In this document: positions 1 through 10,463 of the stretch, one piece after another
Layout of the letters: every line of letters starts with the position of its first letter
Position numbering within the stretch: position 1 is the first letter of the stretch
Virus record (IMG/VR): IMGVR_UViG_3300037521_000114
Location: 37,195 to 101,194 of that record
Direction: 5' to 3' (one strand)
Source: a virus
Length of the DNA: 64,000 nucleotides
Notes under the pieces: generated by a model
Database searches by the model: none
What the model was told of the DNA's origin: nothing
Seen by the model: the letters and a program-made list of their open reading frames with translations, nothing else
Translations under genes and position numbers: made by a program

Positions 1-681
1 TTTTCTAATCTTATCTTCACTAATTCCTGAACGATCTCCTGTTCGAAGAAAATGATCAAGTCCTTCAACATCAACTGGTTGCAATCCAAAGGCTTGAGCA
101 TCAGCTTCAACCATCTTCATAATATCTGTTGCAGTCTTAGCATAGTCACCTCTTGCAGCCATGTCAACCTCGAAAGCACTTGATGCTCTTACATTACCTT
201 GTTCATCAAGAGTACTCAGATTTGAAGGATCATTGAAAATGAAAGCATTAGGATTTTTGATTTTAAATTCTCGTGCTGCTTCTCTACGCTTCTCAACTTC
301 TTTCTGAGCGTTCCAAAACTTGTGTCCTCTAATTGCGGTAACTTGACCTGCAACTGCTTTTGCGGCACGTCCCCAATCTCCACCATACTGATCCTGAACA
401 AGCGTATCAATACCTTGCATCCCTTCTTTAATAATACGATTCTTACTTTCCAAGTCATCTAAACCAACTTGTTGTTGAGTAAGTGCATCCTTCTGTGCAA
501 GAGCACCTGCATAACCTACATCGAAAGCAGTTTGCCTACGATCAAGCTCTGCTGTCATCGTGTCAATAGGAATAGGATTAAAGAAAGATTGAGATTGGAT
601 ATTAGTAGGTCCTTGGTAAGCAGATACTCCGCTTCCTCCAAATCTTCTACCACCATATCCTCCTGTATATTGATTAGGCAT
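1..681 (-). CDS. Glycine-rich virion/cargo-type protein, N-terminal part (runs off window)
   Basis: An open frame starts at 681 on the minus strand and stays open to position 1, so at least 227 residues are present and the C-terminus lies outside the window. The N-terminus is glycine- and glutamine-rich (MPNQYTGGYGGRRFGGSG), followed by a helical, charged region. It lies 17 bases downstream of the 572-residue cargo-type protein and probably shares its transcript. In crAss-like phages the genes after the stabilization protein encode capsid cargo proteins and then a giant virion RNA polymerase, so this may belong to that set. I see no catalytic motif in the visible part. The function is inferred from position only. 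Confidence 0.6.
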   Translation of the reverse strand, partial: MPNQYTGGYGGRRFGGSGVSAYQGPTNIQSQSFFNPIPIDTMTAELDRRQTAFDVGYAGALAQKDALTQQQVGLDDLESKNRIIKEGMQGIDTLVQDQYGGDWGRAAKAVAGQVTAIRGHKFWNAQKEVEKRREAAREFKIKNPNAFIFNDPSNLSTLDEQGNVRASSAFEVDMAARGDYAKTATDIMKMVEADAQAFGLQPVDVEGLDHFLRTGDRSGISEDKIRK

Positions 682-698
682 GATTTTGCGTTTTAAGA

Positions 699-2417
699 TT
701 ATCCACTTACTCGTAGATTCGGATTGTTAAACTGGATACGTGCAGGATCAGTTACTCCGAAGAATCTCCGACCAAACGTTGGGTCGTCTTGTTGAAATCC
801 AAAGTCCTTATCTGCCATTCTCATGTTAATCAGTTGATCATACTGACCAGAAGCTATACGATCCTGACCGTACTGAGTAATTGCACCTGCTACACCTGAG
901 ATTTGCTGACCACGACGACCAGCGTTAATCAGTTGGTTCTCACGTTCAAGCTGTTCTCTCATCATAGCACTACGCAGGTTCGTCTGATCTGCTTGTGATC
1001 TCTGCTGTGCATTAAACATATTGGTAGCCTGTTTGATCTGAGCGTTCTTGTTAGCTTGAGCTTCCTGACTTGCAGTAAACTGTTGTCCTGCAATTCCTTG
1101 AGTAGCTGTAGCACCTGCAATAGTAGTCTGAGTAAGACCTTGTTGAGTTCCACGACTTCTTGCAACAGAACGTATCTGAGCTTGTGATCTGTCACGCTCA
1201 CGTTGAATCTGTTCACGAGAACGAGAATAGTCCACCAATCGAGGAGCGATCTGCTGTGCAGTTACATCTTCAATATTTTCACCGGCAGGAAGATCAAGTT
1301 GTCTGTTAGCAAGAATGTTTCCAAGTCCTGTTGCTGCTGCTCCCCACCAAGGAACTCTTGATTGAAACATATCAAAGCCTTGCTGTTGACCTGCTGCTCC
1401 TGCACCTGTCTGAGCTACTGCTCCTGCACGAGTTTGAGGAAGTGAATCAGGAGTAAATCCAAGACCTGCATCTTGTCCTAACTGATTGTTCCTAAAAATA
1501 TCTCCTGTATTGATACTTCCAGCTCCGACAGAAGCAGCAGCTTGAGCAGGTTTACCTGAAGGAGAAGTTTTAGAACCACGATACGTAAGACCGAGTTTAT
1601 CAGTAGCAGTTAGTCCATCATATCCTCCTAGTCCACCATCAAAACCTAAAGGTTCATCTCCTTGAACTTGAGGGAAATTAAGATTAGCTCCTTGGAAGTT
1701 TCCTAAACTACCATCTGGTTGACCTTGAGCCTGACCTTGACCTTGACCGAGACCAAGACTTGCACGACCCGGACGAGTTTCATCAATACCTAAACTCGCA
1801 CGACCAGGACGAGTGTTATCAACAAATCGACCAGCTTGAGCTTGTGCTCCTCTCTGAAGAGGATCAAGTGGACTACGACCTTGAATCAGATCATAAGGAC
1901 TTACGTTAAGTTGAGGATTACTAAAGTCTCCTGCCTGATACGCTCCGGTAGGTGCATTGAAAGGTGTACCTTGAAAAGCTCCAAGATAATCTTGCGTCTT
2001 ATCTCCAAAGTACTGAGAATATGGATAAGCAGGTTGTCCATAAGGAATCTGATTGAATCCACCACCTTGATACTTAGGAAGTTTACCACCTTTAGCAAAT
2101 AGAGACTGACCAGCAATCTGTGGACCTTGTTGATTACCCTGAGGTTGACTCGGAGGAGTGAGGAGACTTGAGACTGATTGAGTCTGTCTCTTGGTCAACT
2201 TACCACCGTCAACAAATGTCTGAACCGCTTCCTGTTGGAATTGCTGATCCTTCTGTTGCTTGACAGCTCGTGCTTGTTCCTGTTCCTCTTGCAGTCCAGT
2301 AAGCTCTTGATTCATAGCTTCCATAGCAAGTACATCTCCCTTGTCGAAATTCTCTCCAAGACGAGGCTTGTACTTATTCATAATGCTCTTTGCTCTACTT
2401 GCGTATGTCTGTGCCAT
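699..2417 (-). CDS. Gln/Gly-rich cargo-type virion protein (572 aa)
   Basis: 572 residues. An N-terminal helical stretch (about 1-60) is followed by two short GG-K-L motifs, near residue 72 (FVDGGKLTKRQ) and near 109 (FAKGGKLPKYQGGG). A long low-complexity Gln/Gly/Ala/Pro region follows. It includes a tandem duplication near residues 200-220, where TRPGRASLG appears twice. The C-terminal 200 residues are Gln/Arg-rich and probably helical. The GG-x-L motif is shared with the neighbouring 1103-residue protein, so the two look like members of one virion family. In crAss-like phages proteins of this type and place are packed inside the capsid and ejected. No enzyme motif is visible. The start is the first ATG, 4 bases after the upstream stop. 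Confidence 0.75.
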   Translation of the reverse strand: MAQTYASRAKSIMNKYKPRLGENFDKGDVLAMEAMNQELTGLQEEQEQARAVKQQKDQQFQQEAVQTFVDGGKLTKRQTQSVSSLLTPPSQPQGNQQGPQIAGQSLFAKGGKLPKYQGGGFNQIPYGQPAYPYSQYFGDKTQDYLGAFQGTPFNAPTGAYQAGDFSNPQLNVSPYDLIQGRSPLDPLQRGAQAQAGRFVDNTRPGRASLGIDETRPGRASLGLGQGQGQAQGQPDGSLGNFQGANLNFPQVQGDEPLGFDGGLGGYDGLTATDKLGLTYRGSKTSPSGKPAQAAASVGAGSINTGDIFRNNQLGQDAGLGFTPDSLPQTRAGAVAQTGAGAAGQQQGFDMFQSRVPWWGAAATGLGNILANRQLDLPAGENIEDVTAQQIAPRLVDYSRSREQIQRERDRSQAQIRSVARSRGTQQGLTQTTIAGATATQGIAGQQFTASQEAQANKNAQIKQATNMFNAQQRSQADQTNLRSAMMREQLERENQLINAGRRGQQISGVAGAITQYGQDRIASGQYDQLINMRMADKDFGFQQDDPTFGRRFFGVTDPARIQFNNPNLRVSG

Positions 2418-2421
2418 GATG

Positions 2422-5400
2422 TTATGCTGTTAGATCATCGTTATCACTAAATATATATCCGTTCCATGCTACTTCACCTATCTCAGTCAAGCCTACAGCA
2501 GACTGTTTGCTTGTCCCAACAGGATTACCTTTTGCATCGACAGGGATTCCTCCTTGAGGACCATTGTGAGATTGTCCATTACTGTAATCCACAATCATAG
2601 GATTCATAGCATTACCTTGTCCTTGATCCATCAGACCACCTCCAAATTGATATGTCTCAAAGGTAGCACCGTAATCAATATTTTCTTGTGGATCAAACTG
2701 AGCAGCTAAAGCAGAAGCCGTTTCACGTTTCTGAGCAGATGCTTCTTCACGACCCTGAGCTTCTACAAGTTCATCCTCTGCTCTATTTTTACGAACAGCA
2801 CCTACAATAGCATCTGTAGCATATCCTGCACCAATAAGAATAGGTCCAACTATTGTTCCAATAGGAGGAATTACACTGATGACACCACCGACTGATTTCA
2901 GAATCTTACCTGCATTATCTCCAAGCCAACTTCCAAAGGAAAGTTCGGGTAGATAACCAAGTAATTGTCCTCCGTCTTGATAGACAGGATAAGAACCTTC
3001 TGTTTGTTCTTGAGAAAGGTTTCCTATAAAACCATCATATTGTTCTTGAGAAAGTTGTCCACCATTTTCAAATCTTGGTCCACTCTGAGGTGCATATATA
3101 GGAGAAGTAAACGCATTATTAGATTGACCTTGTTGAGCTTGTAAAGCACCGGGAATCCCTCCTAATGGTTGTCCTGATGGTTGTCCTGATCCTGCTCGTT
3201 GACCTTGTAACTGCTGTGCTTGTAGTAATTGGCTCTGTCCCATCTGATTCAGAGTAGCATCTGTAGCAGCGTTAGCAGCACCTTGACCATCATCTCGTCT
3301 TGAATTGAGATACTGATTAAGATTCATACCACCTTGTTGCTGTTGCATATACTGACCAATTCCTAATCCACCCATAGCAGCCATATCAAATCCACCATAC
3401 TGACCACCAACAACATTAGCACCTGCAAGACTTCCAGAACTTGCTCCCATCATAGCACTACCAATACCTGAAATATCAGAAGGATTGATGTTACTTAAAA
3501 AACCTGAAGCACCTTCTCCAATAGCTCCACCAAAGGTTCCACCTGCTCCACCGTATGCACTCAGAGCAGCACCACCGATATTCATTGCAAGTGCTCCCCA
3601 ATCTGGATCAGGGAGATCGAGATACTTTAGATTTTCAAGGTCTTCATGTCGTCCTGCAAGTTGTCCAGTATTAAGGGTTCTTGCGAACTGATCTTTTCCA
3701 AATGTTTCTCCACCCCACTGATATTGAGGAAGTTTACCACCGTTTGCTTTCTTTTCAATACCTTCTTGATAGCCTCTCCACGCTTCAGTATTCTTATAAT
3801 TCTTTGCAAAGAATTTTGCTCTTTCAGAAGAAGACATTTTAATTGCATTTCCAGCACCTATAACCTGATCACCTACTTGGTTCTGAGGAACCTCTCTCAT
3901 TGTAGAGTCCTGATTCATAATTACTCGTGGAGCAACGTAATTACCATAGCTTCCCAGCAAGTGACTTTGAGAGCCTCCGGGAATCGGTATTTGAAGGTTT
4001 GGATCAGGGTTGTAAATTCTATCAACGAAAGGAACATTCCTGTTAGCGTTGAATGTAGAATCCATTTGTGCAGAAGTTAGTTCACCACCATCCTGAAAGG
4101 TGTGTGCTGCATGTTGCTCTCTGGTGTGACCCATAGCTTTAGCAGCAGCATCAAACTTCTTCTTCTCTGGTGCTGAGAGGTCTAAGTATCCACCATCCTG
4201 ATGTCGTACAAGTTTACCTCCACAACCTAAAGCAGGAAGTGGAAGTTCTGGATTCCTTCCCAAAGGAGTACTGTCTCCTGCGAGATAACCACCATGCTTC
4301 TGCTGCGGTAGATTCTGTGCAAGTTGCTCCTGTTGTTGTTGTGCTGCTCGATTTTGATTCTGCTTATGGTGCATACCATCAGGAGGTAATAGTGGGAGTG
4401 TAGCTATTTGTTCCTCTGTCAGGAACCTTTTTCCTTTACCAATATTTAACTCAAGAGGTATAGTAGTCTTAACTTGCTCACCAAATGCGTGTAACCTATT
4501 CCATTTTCCTCCTTCTTTTCCTTTCTGAGATTGAATATAACCACTGTTATTCCAGATGTCTCTCATCTCACTTACTGTCGCACCTTCTTTTAATCCTGCT
4601 TTATTCTGAGAAGGATTGAAATCATAATCATCTGATATTACAATTTCACCTTTTTCATTTCTGTAAACTTGAACATTACCTGTAAACTGAGATAGTGAGA
4701 GTTCAGTATTTTTCAATATCTCCTTCATCCCTCTACCCTTAATTTCCTGTAAAGCAGCATCAGAACTTACTGCCTGATTGATCAGTTCATCATCAGAATA
4801 ATCTCTGTAATCAAGTGAACCACCTTTACCACTGAGAAGATTCCTTGCTATGACATCCCTGTAAGTCATCTTCTCTTTCCGAGTGATGAACTTTTCAGTG
4901 ATAGGTCTTGCTGAATTTTCGTCTTGGATTCCATGTCCAACAGCAGCAACGTGAGCCATATATCTTGGATAACCTCTGACAGCAGCAGGGAGTCTCAATG
5001 CTCCTATATTTGATCTACTTTCCGCTTCTGTAGCTTCTCTCTGTTCTGCTTCTGTTACAGCAGTTCCTAATGGAGTCATTTCTCCCTCAACCATTTTCTC
5101 TACTTCAACAGGTTTCATTACTTCCTGTAATTCAGTAGGTACATCTTCCACAATTTGATCCGTAATCCTTTCATTCATGAAACTACTATACTCCTTCAAA
5201 GCAACTTTACTTGTAACACGCTTTGGTTCAGCATCCGGTGAGGACTTGAACATTAAGTTTCCACTATCATCTTTGAAGTAATCGTAGTCCTTGTAAGCCT
5301 TGTTACTTCTGAAGTCTGATCCTTTTACAGCAGGTGATATTCTTTCAAAATCGAGAATATCATTTGTCTCTACACGAGTAGCATCTATAGCAGTAGTCTC

Positions 5401-5733
5401 AGGAGTAAATTCTGGACGTTGAGGAATAGATCGTTGTCCACCTACAAGAGGTCCTTGAGTAGGAGCTTGTGGATCAACTCTTGGATCAAACTGAGGAGTA
5501 TAGGTAGCAGGGTTACTTGGATCAAGAGGACTATTAAATCGTCGTTGTTGTTGTTGAGTAGGTACACCACCAGCGAGAGGTCCTAATGTAGGATCATCAG
5601 GTTGAGCTGTTCGATGAAACTCAGGAATATACTGGTCAGCAAGATTACCACCATCTTGAAATATATGTGCAGCGTGTTGTTCAATAGTATGACCCATAGC
5701 TGCTGCGTCTTGTGCAAATCGTGACTTTGGCAT
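2422..5733 (-). CDS. Large repeat-bearing cargo-type virion protein (1103 aa)
   Basis: 1103 residues with a duplicated motif: MGHTIEQHAAHIFQDGG near residues 13-29 and MGHTREQHAAHTFQDGG near 530. At least six short GG-x-L boxes follow (for example NGGKLPQYQWGG, ENGGQLSQEQ, QDGGQLLGYL). A Gly/Ala-rich stretch lies near 700-800. A hydrophobic segment (about 950-990, rich in Gly, Ile, Val and Pro) could insert in a membrane. The end carries the pattern GGIPVDAKGNPV, then EVAWNGYIFSDND, which I recognise as a recurring tail of large virion proteins in Bacteroidota phages. Its position after the stabilization protein matches the cargo proteins of crAss-like phages. A role in ejection is inference. 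Confidence 0.78.
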   Translation of the reverse strand: MPKSRFAQDAAAMGHTIEQHAAHIFQDGGNLADQYIPEFHRTAQPDDPTLGPLAGGVPTQQQQRRFNSPLDPSNPATYTPQFDPRVDPQAPTQGPLVGGQRSIPQRPEFTPETTAIDATRVETNDILDFERISPAVKGSDFRSNKAYKDYDYFKDDSGNLMFKSSPDAEPKRVTSKVALKEYSSFMNERITDQIVEDVPTELQEVMKPVEVEKMVEGEMTPLGTAVTEAEQREATEAESRSNIGALRLPAAVRGYPRYMAHVAAVGHGIQDENSARPITEKFITRKEKMTYRDVIARNLLSGKGGSLDYRDYSDDELINQAVSSDAALQEIKGRGMKEILKNTELSLSQFTGNVQVYRNEKGEIVISDDYDFNPSQNKAGLKEGATVSEMRDIWNNSGYIQSQKGKEGGKWNRLHAFGEQVKTTIPLELNIGKGKRFLTEEQIATLPLLPPDGMHHKQNQNRAAQQQQEQLAQNLPQQKHGGYLAGDSTPLGRNPELPLPALGCGGKLVRHQDGGYLDLSAPEKKKFDAAAKAMGHTREQHAAHTFQDGGELTSAQMDSTFNANRNVPFVDRIYNPDPNLQIPIPGGSQSHLLGSYGNYVAPRVIMNQDSTMREVPQNQVGDQVIGAGNAIKMSSSERAKFFAKNYKNTEAWRGYQEGIEKKANGGKLPQYQWGGETFGKDQFARTLNTGQLAGRHEDLENLKYLDLPDPDWGALAMNIGGAALSAYGGAGGTFGGAIGEGASGFLSNINPSDISGIGSAMMGASSGSLAGANVVGGQYGGFDMAAMGGLGIGQYMQQQQGGMNLNQYLNSRRDDGQGAANAATDATLNQMGQSQLLQAQQLQGQRAGSGQPSGQPLGGIPGALQAQQGQSNNAFTSPIYAPQSGPRFENGGQLSQEQYDGFIGNLSQEQTEGSYPVYQDGGQLLGYLPELSFGSWLGDNAGKILKSVGGVISVIPPIGTIVGPILIGAGYATDAIVGAVRKNRAEDELVEAQGREEASAQKRETASALAAQFDPQENIDYGATFETYQFGGGLMDQGQGNAMNPMIVDYSNGQSHNGPQGGIPVDAKGNPVGTSKQSAVGLTEIGEVAWNGYIFSDNDDLTA

Positions 5734-5823
5734 AATATTTTTTATTAGGTCCTAAGTACCAATAATGTAAAAATACTCCATAATCTAATACGCAACAATC
5801 AATCAATCAAAAACTTTCTAATG

Positions 5824-8800
5824 TCAACTATTAGATATTGTAACGGAAGTTTGCATATCATGTATTACAAGTCGCTTGTCTGCATTGTCATTTAAGTAAG
5901 CGAACTTGGCGAATATATGAGTGTCACGCATACGTGAATAACGATTATCGAGAACTGGTCCTTGTACACCTTGATGAGACTCATACAGTGCTCTTGGAAT
6001 AGTATATCGCCATGTACGCATCCTACGCTTGATGTTCTGTCCAGATATGAGTTCAATCTCTCCTGTGTGCTGATAATCATTCCACATGGTAATGTGATCG
6101 AAAGTATCACGAGTATCTACATTATCGACAAACGATTCTGTTAACCACTCAAAATTATTGAAGATGCCGATCTCAGTTACCGAAGGGTTAATAAGAAATG
6201 TTATGGAAATCTCTCTGTAATTTCCATAGATCATACCTCTTGCTCCTGCAAAATCATTATGCCTGTGAAACTGATGAAATGAACCACTGGTTCCGAGAAC
6301 TTTCTCAAGATAGTTGATTACATAAAATGGTTGATTGTCTGTAAAGGTGACAAACGATTGAGTCATTTCATTGTATACGAGTCCAAAATGCTCAGTGTTA
6401 TCCACGATATAAACTTCCCTGTATTCAGGATCATAGTATAAGTGCATAGCTCCATCAATAGTAATGGTCATGTCCTTAGCTTCCACGATATTCTCTCTAA
6501 ACCAAGCACTCATACCTCTCATCATGGAAATCTCTTCCGGACCTTTGGTGTGTTGGAACATGGACTGATTGATCACATCAACCCAATAGAGAGCGTTAGG
6601 TGTCTGAAGTAAATGTCTCCAATGGGAACATCCCATGTTAGTCTTACCGTAGTCATATCGGTCTAAGATACCAGTTGAACCAAGAACTATTTGAGCACCT
6701 GTATCTGTTGATGAAACCAATGCTCTCTCGTTTACACTCAGTAAACCAAATGCTTTCGGTTGAAAGAATAAAAGTTGATTACCCATTGTTTCCAATACAG
6801 TCAAGGGACCAAATTGAGGATCAACTTCTATAAAGGAATCTGTACGGAACCTGAGCCAACTGTCAGAAGCCTCACCATTGATCTTCTTGTCGGAGGCATA
6901 CACTCGTGTATCAATATCTGAGAGTGGTCTCCAATCAAAGGGTCTTGGAATGAATATGATAGTATCATTCTCTTTCGAGTAAACAGTATTATATCTGTAA
7001 AGGTCTTCGAATTGGAAGAGTATATTAGTATAAAGACCTTCTGATATTTCTCCGTCAGCCCATATCCCTGCTTCATCATGCAGGAAGATTGCTTCGTATT
7101 GACCACTCTGTTCAGTGTAAGGCTCGTCAACTCTTAGACCAGCATTTATACTTGATTCACATGGAAATGAAATAACATCCGGTAATACACCACTGGTTAA
7201 TGCTTCTTCATTCTGACGAGCGTTCCACATATATTCGAACGCTACCAGATAAGTATCACCACCTCTGGCTTCAGCAACTACATCAAATATACCATTTTCA
7301 TCATGAACATCACTACAAGAAATATACTGACTTACACTTCTTGCATTGTAATCAGTTCCTCCATATTGAGTAGTAAATACATTACGCCTGTAATTTAGAA
7401 TAGGGATTCCAGTATTGTAATCGTCCTCTTTCTCGTAGTAAAACCCACTGGTAAATAGAAAACATATTCCCTTGTCAGTGAAATTGGTAAGATTATTTAT
7501 AGAGTAACTGTTACCTGAACCAAAATTCTTAGCAATATCTGACTGAAGAATCATTTGACCTTCAAGAACATCTGCGAAACTATCACTATGAAATTCATTT
7601 CCTGACACAGCACTTCCAGCAGGTGTTTGTTGAGCTGATAAACCAGAGGGATCATCGTACTTGTAGTACTTGAGGCGATCATCAGGAGTCGTATCCTGAT
7701 ACAGACTTCCGAGTACTGTACCTATAACCTGAATAAAATCAGTTCCTTTTGTTGAAAGGTTTTTATTGAATGAAATCTCAGGAGAGTGAAACTGTACTGT
7801 AGAATTAGTACTATTTGCTGCTCCCCATTCCTGATGAAAGAAACTACCACTTGCACCAGTAACAGGCATACCTATACCTTGAGCAAGAATACTTCTATCA
7901 TTACCACTACGTTTAACTCTTACAATTTCAAAACTCTCTGCCCCATCAGGTATATTCTTGATAGTAAACTCAACATATAAAGGATATGCAAGTAATTCAG
8001 GTATGTCATTAGTAAACGCATAGTATGGAGAAGCAGGAGTTTGATCCGTACTCATGGAAGGCATCCGGATGTCAGCTATCCATTTAACAAAAGATGCACG
8101 TCCTTTCAAATCAAAGAATACAATCCCAAAGCGATAGGTTTCATCCCTTTGAAAACTCACTCTTTCACCAGCGTTCCATGTAGATTTATAACTATTAAAA
8201 CGTCGTTGATCACCTACAAGTATTCCACCACCGTAATTATTATAATTACCACCATTGGTAATGTCAACACTCAATGCACTTGCATACGCCTCTCTGCGAA
8301 TCCTGTACTCTACGTTAGGACCCTCTCCACCAACAGTTTCACCATCAGATTGATACATGAATCGCCAAGTATGATCTCCATCATTATCGAGATCATTGAA
8401 CTGGTTGATAGCATCGAACTCTTCATCAATAAGGTCCCATGTAGCAACAACAGGAACACCGGAAGCTGTTACATTTCCACTATCGTCTATCTCATAATAA
8501 CTTACAAGATCACTATCGTAGATTCTTGCTACCTGCGAACCTTGAGTAGCAGCACCGTAAATAGCGTTATAGTTAAAAGTAAGTGAGTCGTCTTCCCATC
8601 CAGAATACCGATAGGCTCTTGCATCGTAGTCAACATCAAAATCTTCAACGATTACATTTCCTGCAAACAAAATGTTATCTTTTGTTTCGATAACCTCTGC
8701 GGAGAACAAAGTAGTTTGCAGCAATCTAAGTTCATTAAGAGTATAACTTCCAAAGGATTCTCCGGTATCAATAAACTGATATGTTCCTGCACCGGGAATA

Positions 8801-9714
8801 CTTTCTTCTTTAACAATACGAAGCTCAGGTTCAAGATTGAGTGCACTATAATGTATGGCTACAACACGAATCCTTGTGTAGTGGTCCGATTCAACTACAA
8901 TTTCATTGACAGTTGATTTGCCTGTATTTACATCAATTTCCGAACCCTTGTAGTCTCTATCAATAAATCCAAAATCACTACTCTCACTGAGGTTAATAAG
9001 ATTACTTACAGGAGAAAATACAGTTTCACCACCGTTAAGAGTATAAAGCTGGTAAGCATACTGGACTCTTCCAGACTTGAGATTTCCCGAACCCATATCA
9101 ATGAGTGTAGGTTTAGTAATTTCAACATCACCGAGAACTTCAAGTCGATCCGTAGGAATACTTGTAAGATCATTGGTGTCTTCATCATAAACTATATTTA
9201 TATACCGAAGTCGATTATATCCATCTACCCAATAGACTTTCTGAACGTACTGATTCTCATATCTTCCAACACATTGAATAGGATATTCTGTAGAAAAACT
9301 GAGTGCGTTTCTGTATATCCAACTTCCTCCGTTTATTTCATAATCAGGAAGAGGACTCAGTACCATAGTTCCTGTAAGAGCTTCAAGGTCTGCGATAGGA
9401 ACTTTAATAATAAAATCATTGTTTGCAGCAGGATCAGGTGGACCTGAAACATTCTCTGTGATAAATAATATGATGTTGTCTCTGAGAATACAGTATCCTA
9501 CAATCGTAACAGGAATACTTCCTCCGGTTCCATTGACGTTGGATATATCAAGACGTTCGATAGTTCCTGCCATGTCTTCAAGAGCACCACTACTCACACC
9601 GTCCTGAGTCAGGATACGAACATTATTCGCTCCATAGTAATGACGGTTGTCATACTTGTTCTTGGATGAATCCCTGTCCATCCCTGCTGAAAATTCATTA
9701 CTAAGTACTGCCAT
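5824..9714 (-). CDS. P22 gp10-like tail stabilization protein, crAss-like (1296 aa)
   Basis: 1296 residues, beginning MAVLSNEFSAGMDRDSSKNK. An N-terminus speaking of a Gly-Met-Asp/Asn-Asp motif and many short beta strands is typical of the long podovirus tail-stabilization proteins. In crAss-like phages a protein of this kind forms the tail hub or muzzle. It starts one base before the end of the 245-residue P22 gp4-like gene (TAATG), so the two are translationally coupled. The same adjacency is seen in crAss-like genomes. No signal peptide or membrane segment is visible. The assignment rests on length, N-terminus and neighbour, and was not confirmed by alignment. Confidence 0.72.
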   Translation of the reverse strand: MAVLSNEFSAGMDRDSSKNKYDNRHYYGANNVRILTQDGVSSGALEDMAGTIERLDISNVNGTGGSIPVTIVGYCILRDNIILFITENVSGPPDPAANNDFIIKVPIADLEALTGTMVLSPLPDYEINGGSWIYRNALSFSTEYPIQCVGRYENQYVQKVYWVDGYNRLRYINIVYDEDTNDLTSIPTDRLEVLGDVEITKPTLIDMGSGNLKSGRVQYAYQLYTLNGGETVFSPVSNLINLSESSDFGFIDRDYKGSEIDVNTGKSTVNEIVVESDHYTRIRVVAIHYSALNLEPELRIVKEESIPGAGTYQFIDTGESFGSYTLNELRLLQTTLFSAEVIETKDNILFAGNVIVEDFDVDYDARAYRYSGWEDDSLTFNYNAIYGAATQGSQVARIYDSDLVSYYEIDDSGNVTASGVPVVATWDLIDEEFDAINQFNDLDNDGDHTWRFMYQSDGETVGGEGPNVEYRIRREAYASALSVDITNGGNYNNYGGGILVGDQRRFNSYKSTWNAGERVSFQRDETYRFGIVFFDLKGRASFVKWIADIRMPSMSTDQTPASPYYAFTNDIPELLAYPLYVEFTIKNIPDGAESFEIVRVKRSGNDRSILAQGIGMPVTGASGSFFHQEWGAANSTNSTVQFHSPEISFNKNLSTKGTDFIQVIGTVLGSLYQDTTPDDRLKYYKYDDPSGLSAQQTPAGSAVSGNEFHSDSFADVLEGQMILQSDIAKNFGSGNSYSINNLTNFTDKGICFLFTSGFYYEKEDDYNTGIPILNYRRNVFTTQYGGTDYNARSVSQYISCSDVHDENGIFDVVAEARGGDTYLVAFEYMWNARQNEEALTSGVLPDVISFPCESSINAGLRVDEPYTEQSGQYEAIFLHDEAGIWADGEISEGLYTNILFQFEDLYRYNTVYSKENDTIIFIPRPFDWRPLSDIDTRVYASDKKINGEASDSWLRFRTDSFIEVDPQFGPLTVLETMGNQLLFFQPKAFGLLSVNERALVSSTDTGAQIVLGSTGILDRYDYGKTNMGCSHWRHLLQTPNALYWVDVINQSMFQHTKGPEEISMMRGMSAWFRENIVEAKDMTITIDGAMHLYYDPEYREVYIVDNTEHFGLVYNEMTQSFVTFTDNQPFYVINYLEKVLGTSGSFHQFHRHNDFAGARGMIYGNYREISITFLINPSVTEIGIFNNFEWLTESFVDNVDTRDTFDHITMWNDYQHTGEIELISGQNIKRRMRTWRYTIPRALYESHQGVQGPVLDNRYSRMRDTHIFAKFAYLNDNADKRLVIHDMQTSVTISNS

Positions 9715-10451
9715 TATCTACCGCTATTATTGTGTAAGATAAGTCTCTCGCTATCAGAAGAATAAATGAATGAAGAATCATGAAAGTCCGTGTGAGTTTT
9801 AAGTCTTAGGAACCTGTTCTTAATGCTCTCCATTTCATCAATAGAGGGAATTTGTGCCTTCGTACCAGCAGCACCGATATACCATCCTCGATCTTGCTCA
9901 AGTTTCTGGTACTTTTGTCCACTGAGATGATCTTGGAAATAAAGTCTAAATCCTATTCTCTCAGCAACGTATGCCTGTACAGCCATGACGAACTTAATGT
10001 CATCAGGAATCATAGGCATACCTAATGAGTTTGTAGGAAATGCTTTGTAATGCAATTCTACCTGTCCTTCTTTAAAGGATGTGAAGATGTAGTTATTATT
10101 AAGCGTGTACGAGTATTGAGATTCTCTTACAAATGTCTGGTCCATGTCTCTTAAAAAGGAACTTGACTTACAGATCATTGGCATCTTTGTATCGTAATCT
10201 CTTGCGAGATATACACTGAAAAGATCATTTGGAAGCTCTCCTCTGTAATTGGTGACTTCGATAGGGTTTGGCATAGTGTCACTTCCATCGGAAATCTTAT
10301 CAACGAATTGTTGAGGAGCACCGATAAGAGCCATCACATCCCATATCCATTCGATCACTTCATCGTATTTGACTTCCAAATCAAATCCGTAATCTCGATA
10401 GACACGCTCGATAATATAAGCTACATCAACATATTTGCCATTTAAGCTCAT
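9714..10451 (-). CDS. P22 gp4-like tail tubular / head-tail joining protein (245 aa)
   Basis: 245 residues, beginning MSLNGKYVDVAYIIERVYRD. A mostly helical N-terminal half (regions near 10-50 and 150-175, including VAERIGFRLYFQDHLS) surrounds a beta-rich middle. This resembles the small tail accessory proteins that join the portal ring to the tail in P22-like and crAss-like podoviruses. Its stop overlaps the start of the stabilization protein by one base, which is the usual pairing of these two. A structural role in the tail is likely. The exact ring position cannot be told from sequence. Confidence 0.65.
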   Translation of the reverse strand: MSLNGKYVDVAYIIERVYRDYGFDLEVKYDEVIEWIWDVMALIGAPQQFVDKISDGSDTMPNPIEVTNYRGELPNDLFSVYLARDYDTKMPMICKSSSFLRDMDQTFVRESQYSYTLNNNYIFTSFKEGQVELHYKAFPTNSLGMPMIPDDIKFVMAVQAYVAERIGFRLYFQDHLSGQKYQKLEQDRGWYIGAAGTKAQIPSIDEMESIKNRFLRLKTHTDFHDSSFIYSSDSERLILHNNSGR

Positions 10452-10463
10452 CGTTGACTGTTT

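Noticed and set aside
8041-8586. 181-codon plus-strand frame inside the stabilization gene
   Set aside because: It lies wholly within a long, well-supported minus-strand gene, has high Thr/Ser/Ile content, and has no start context.
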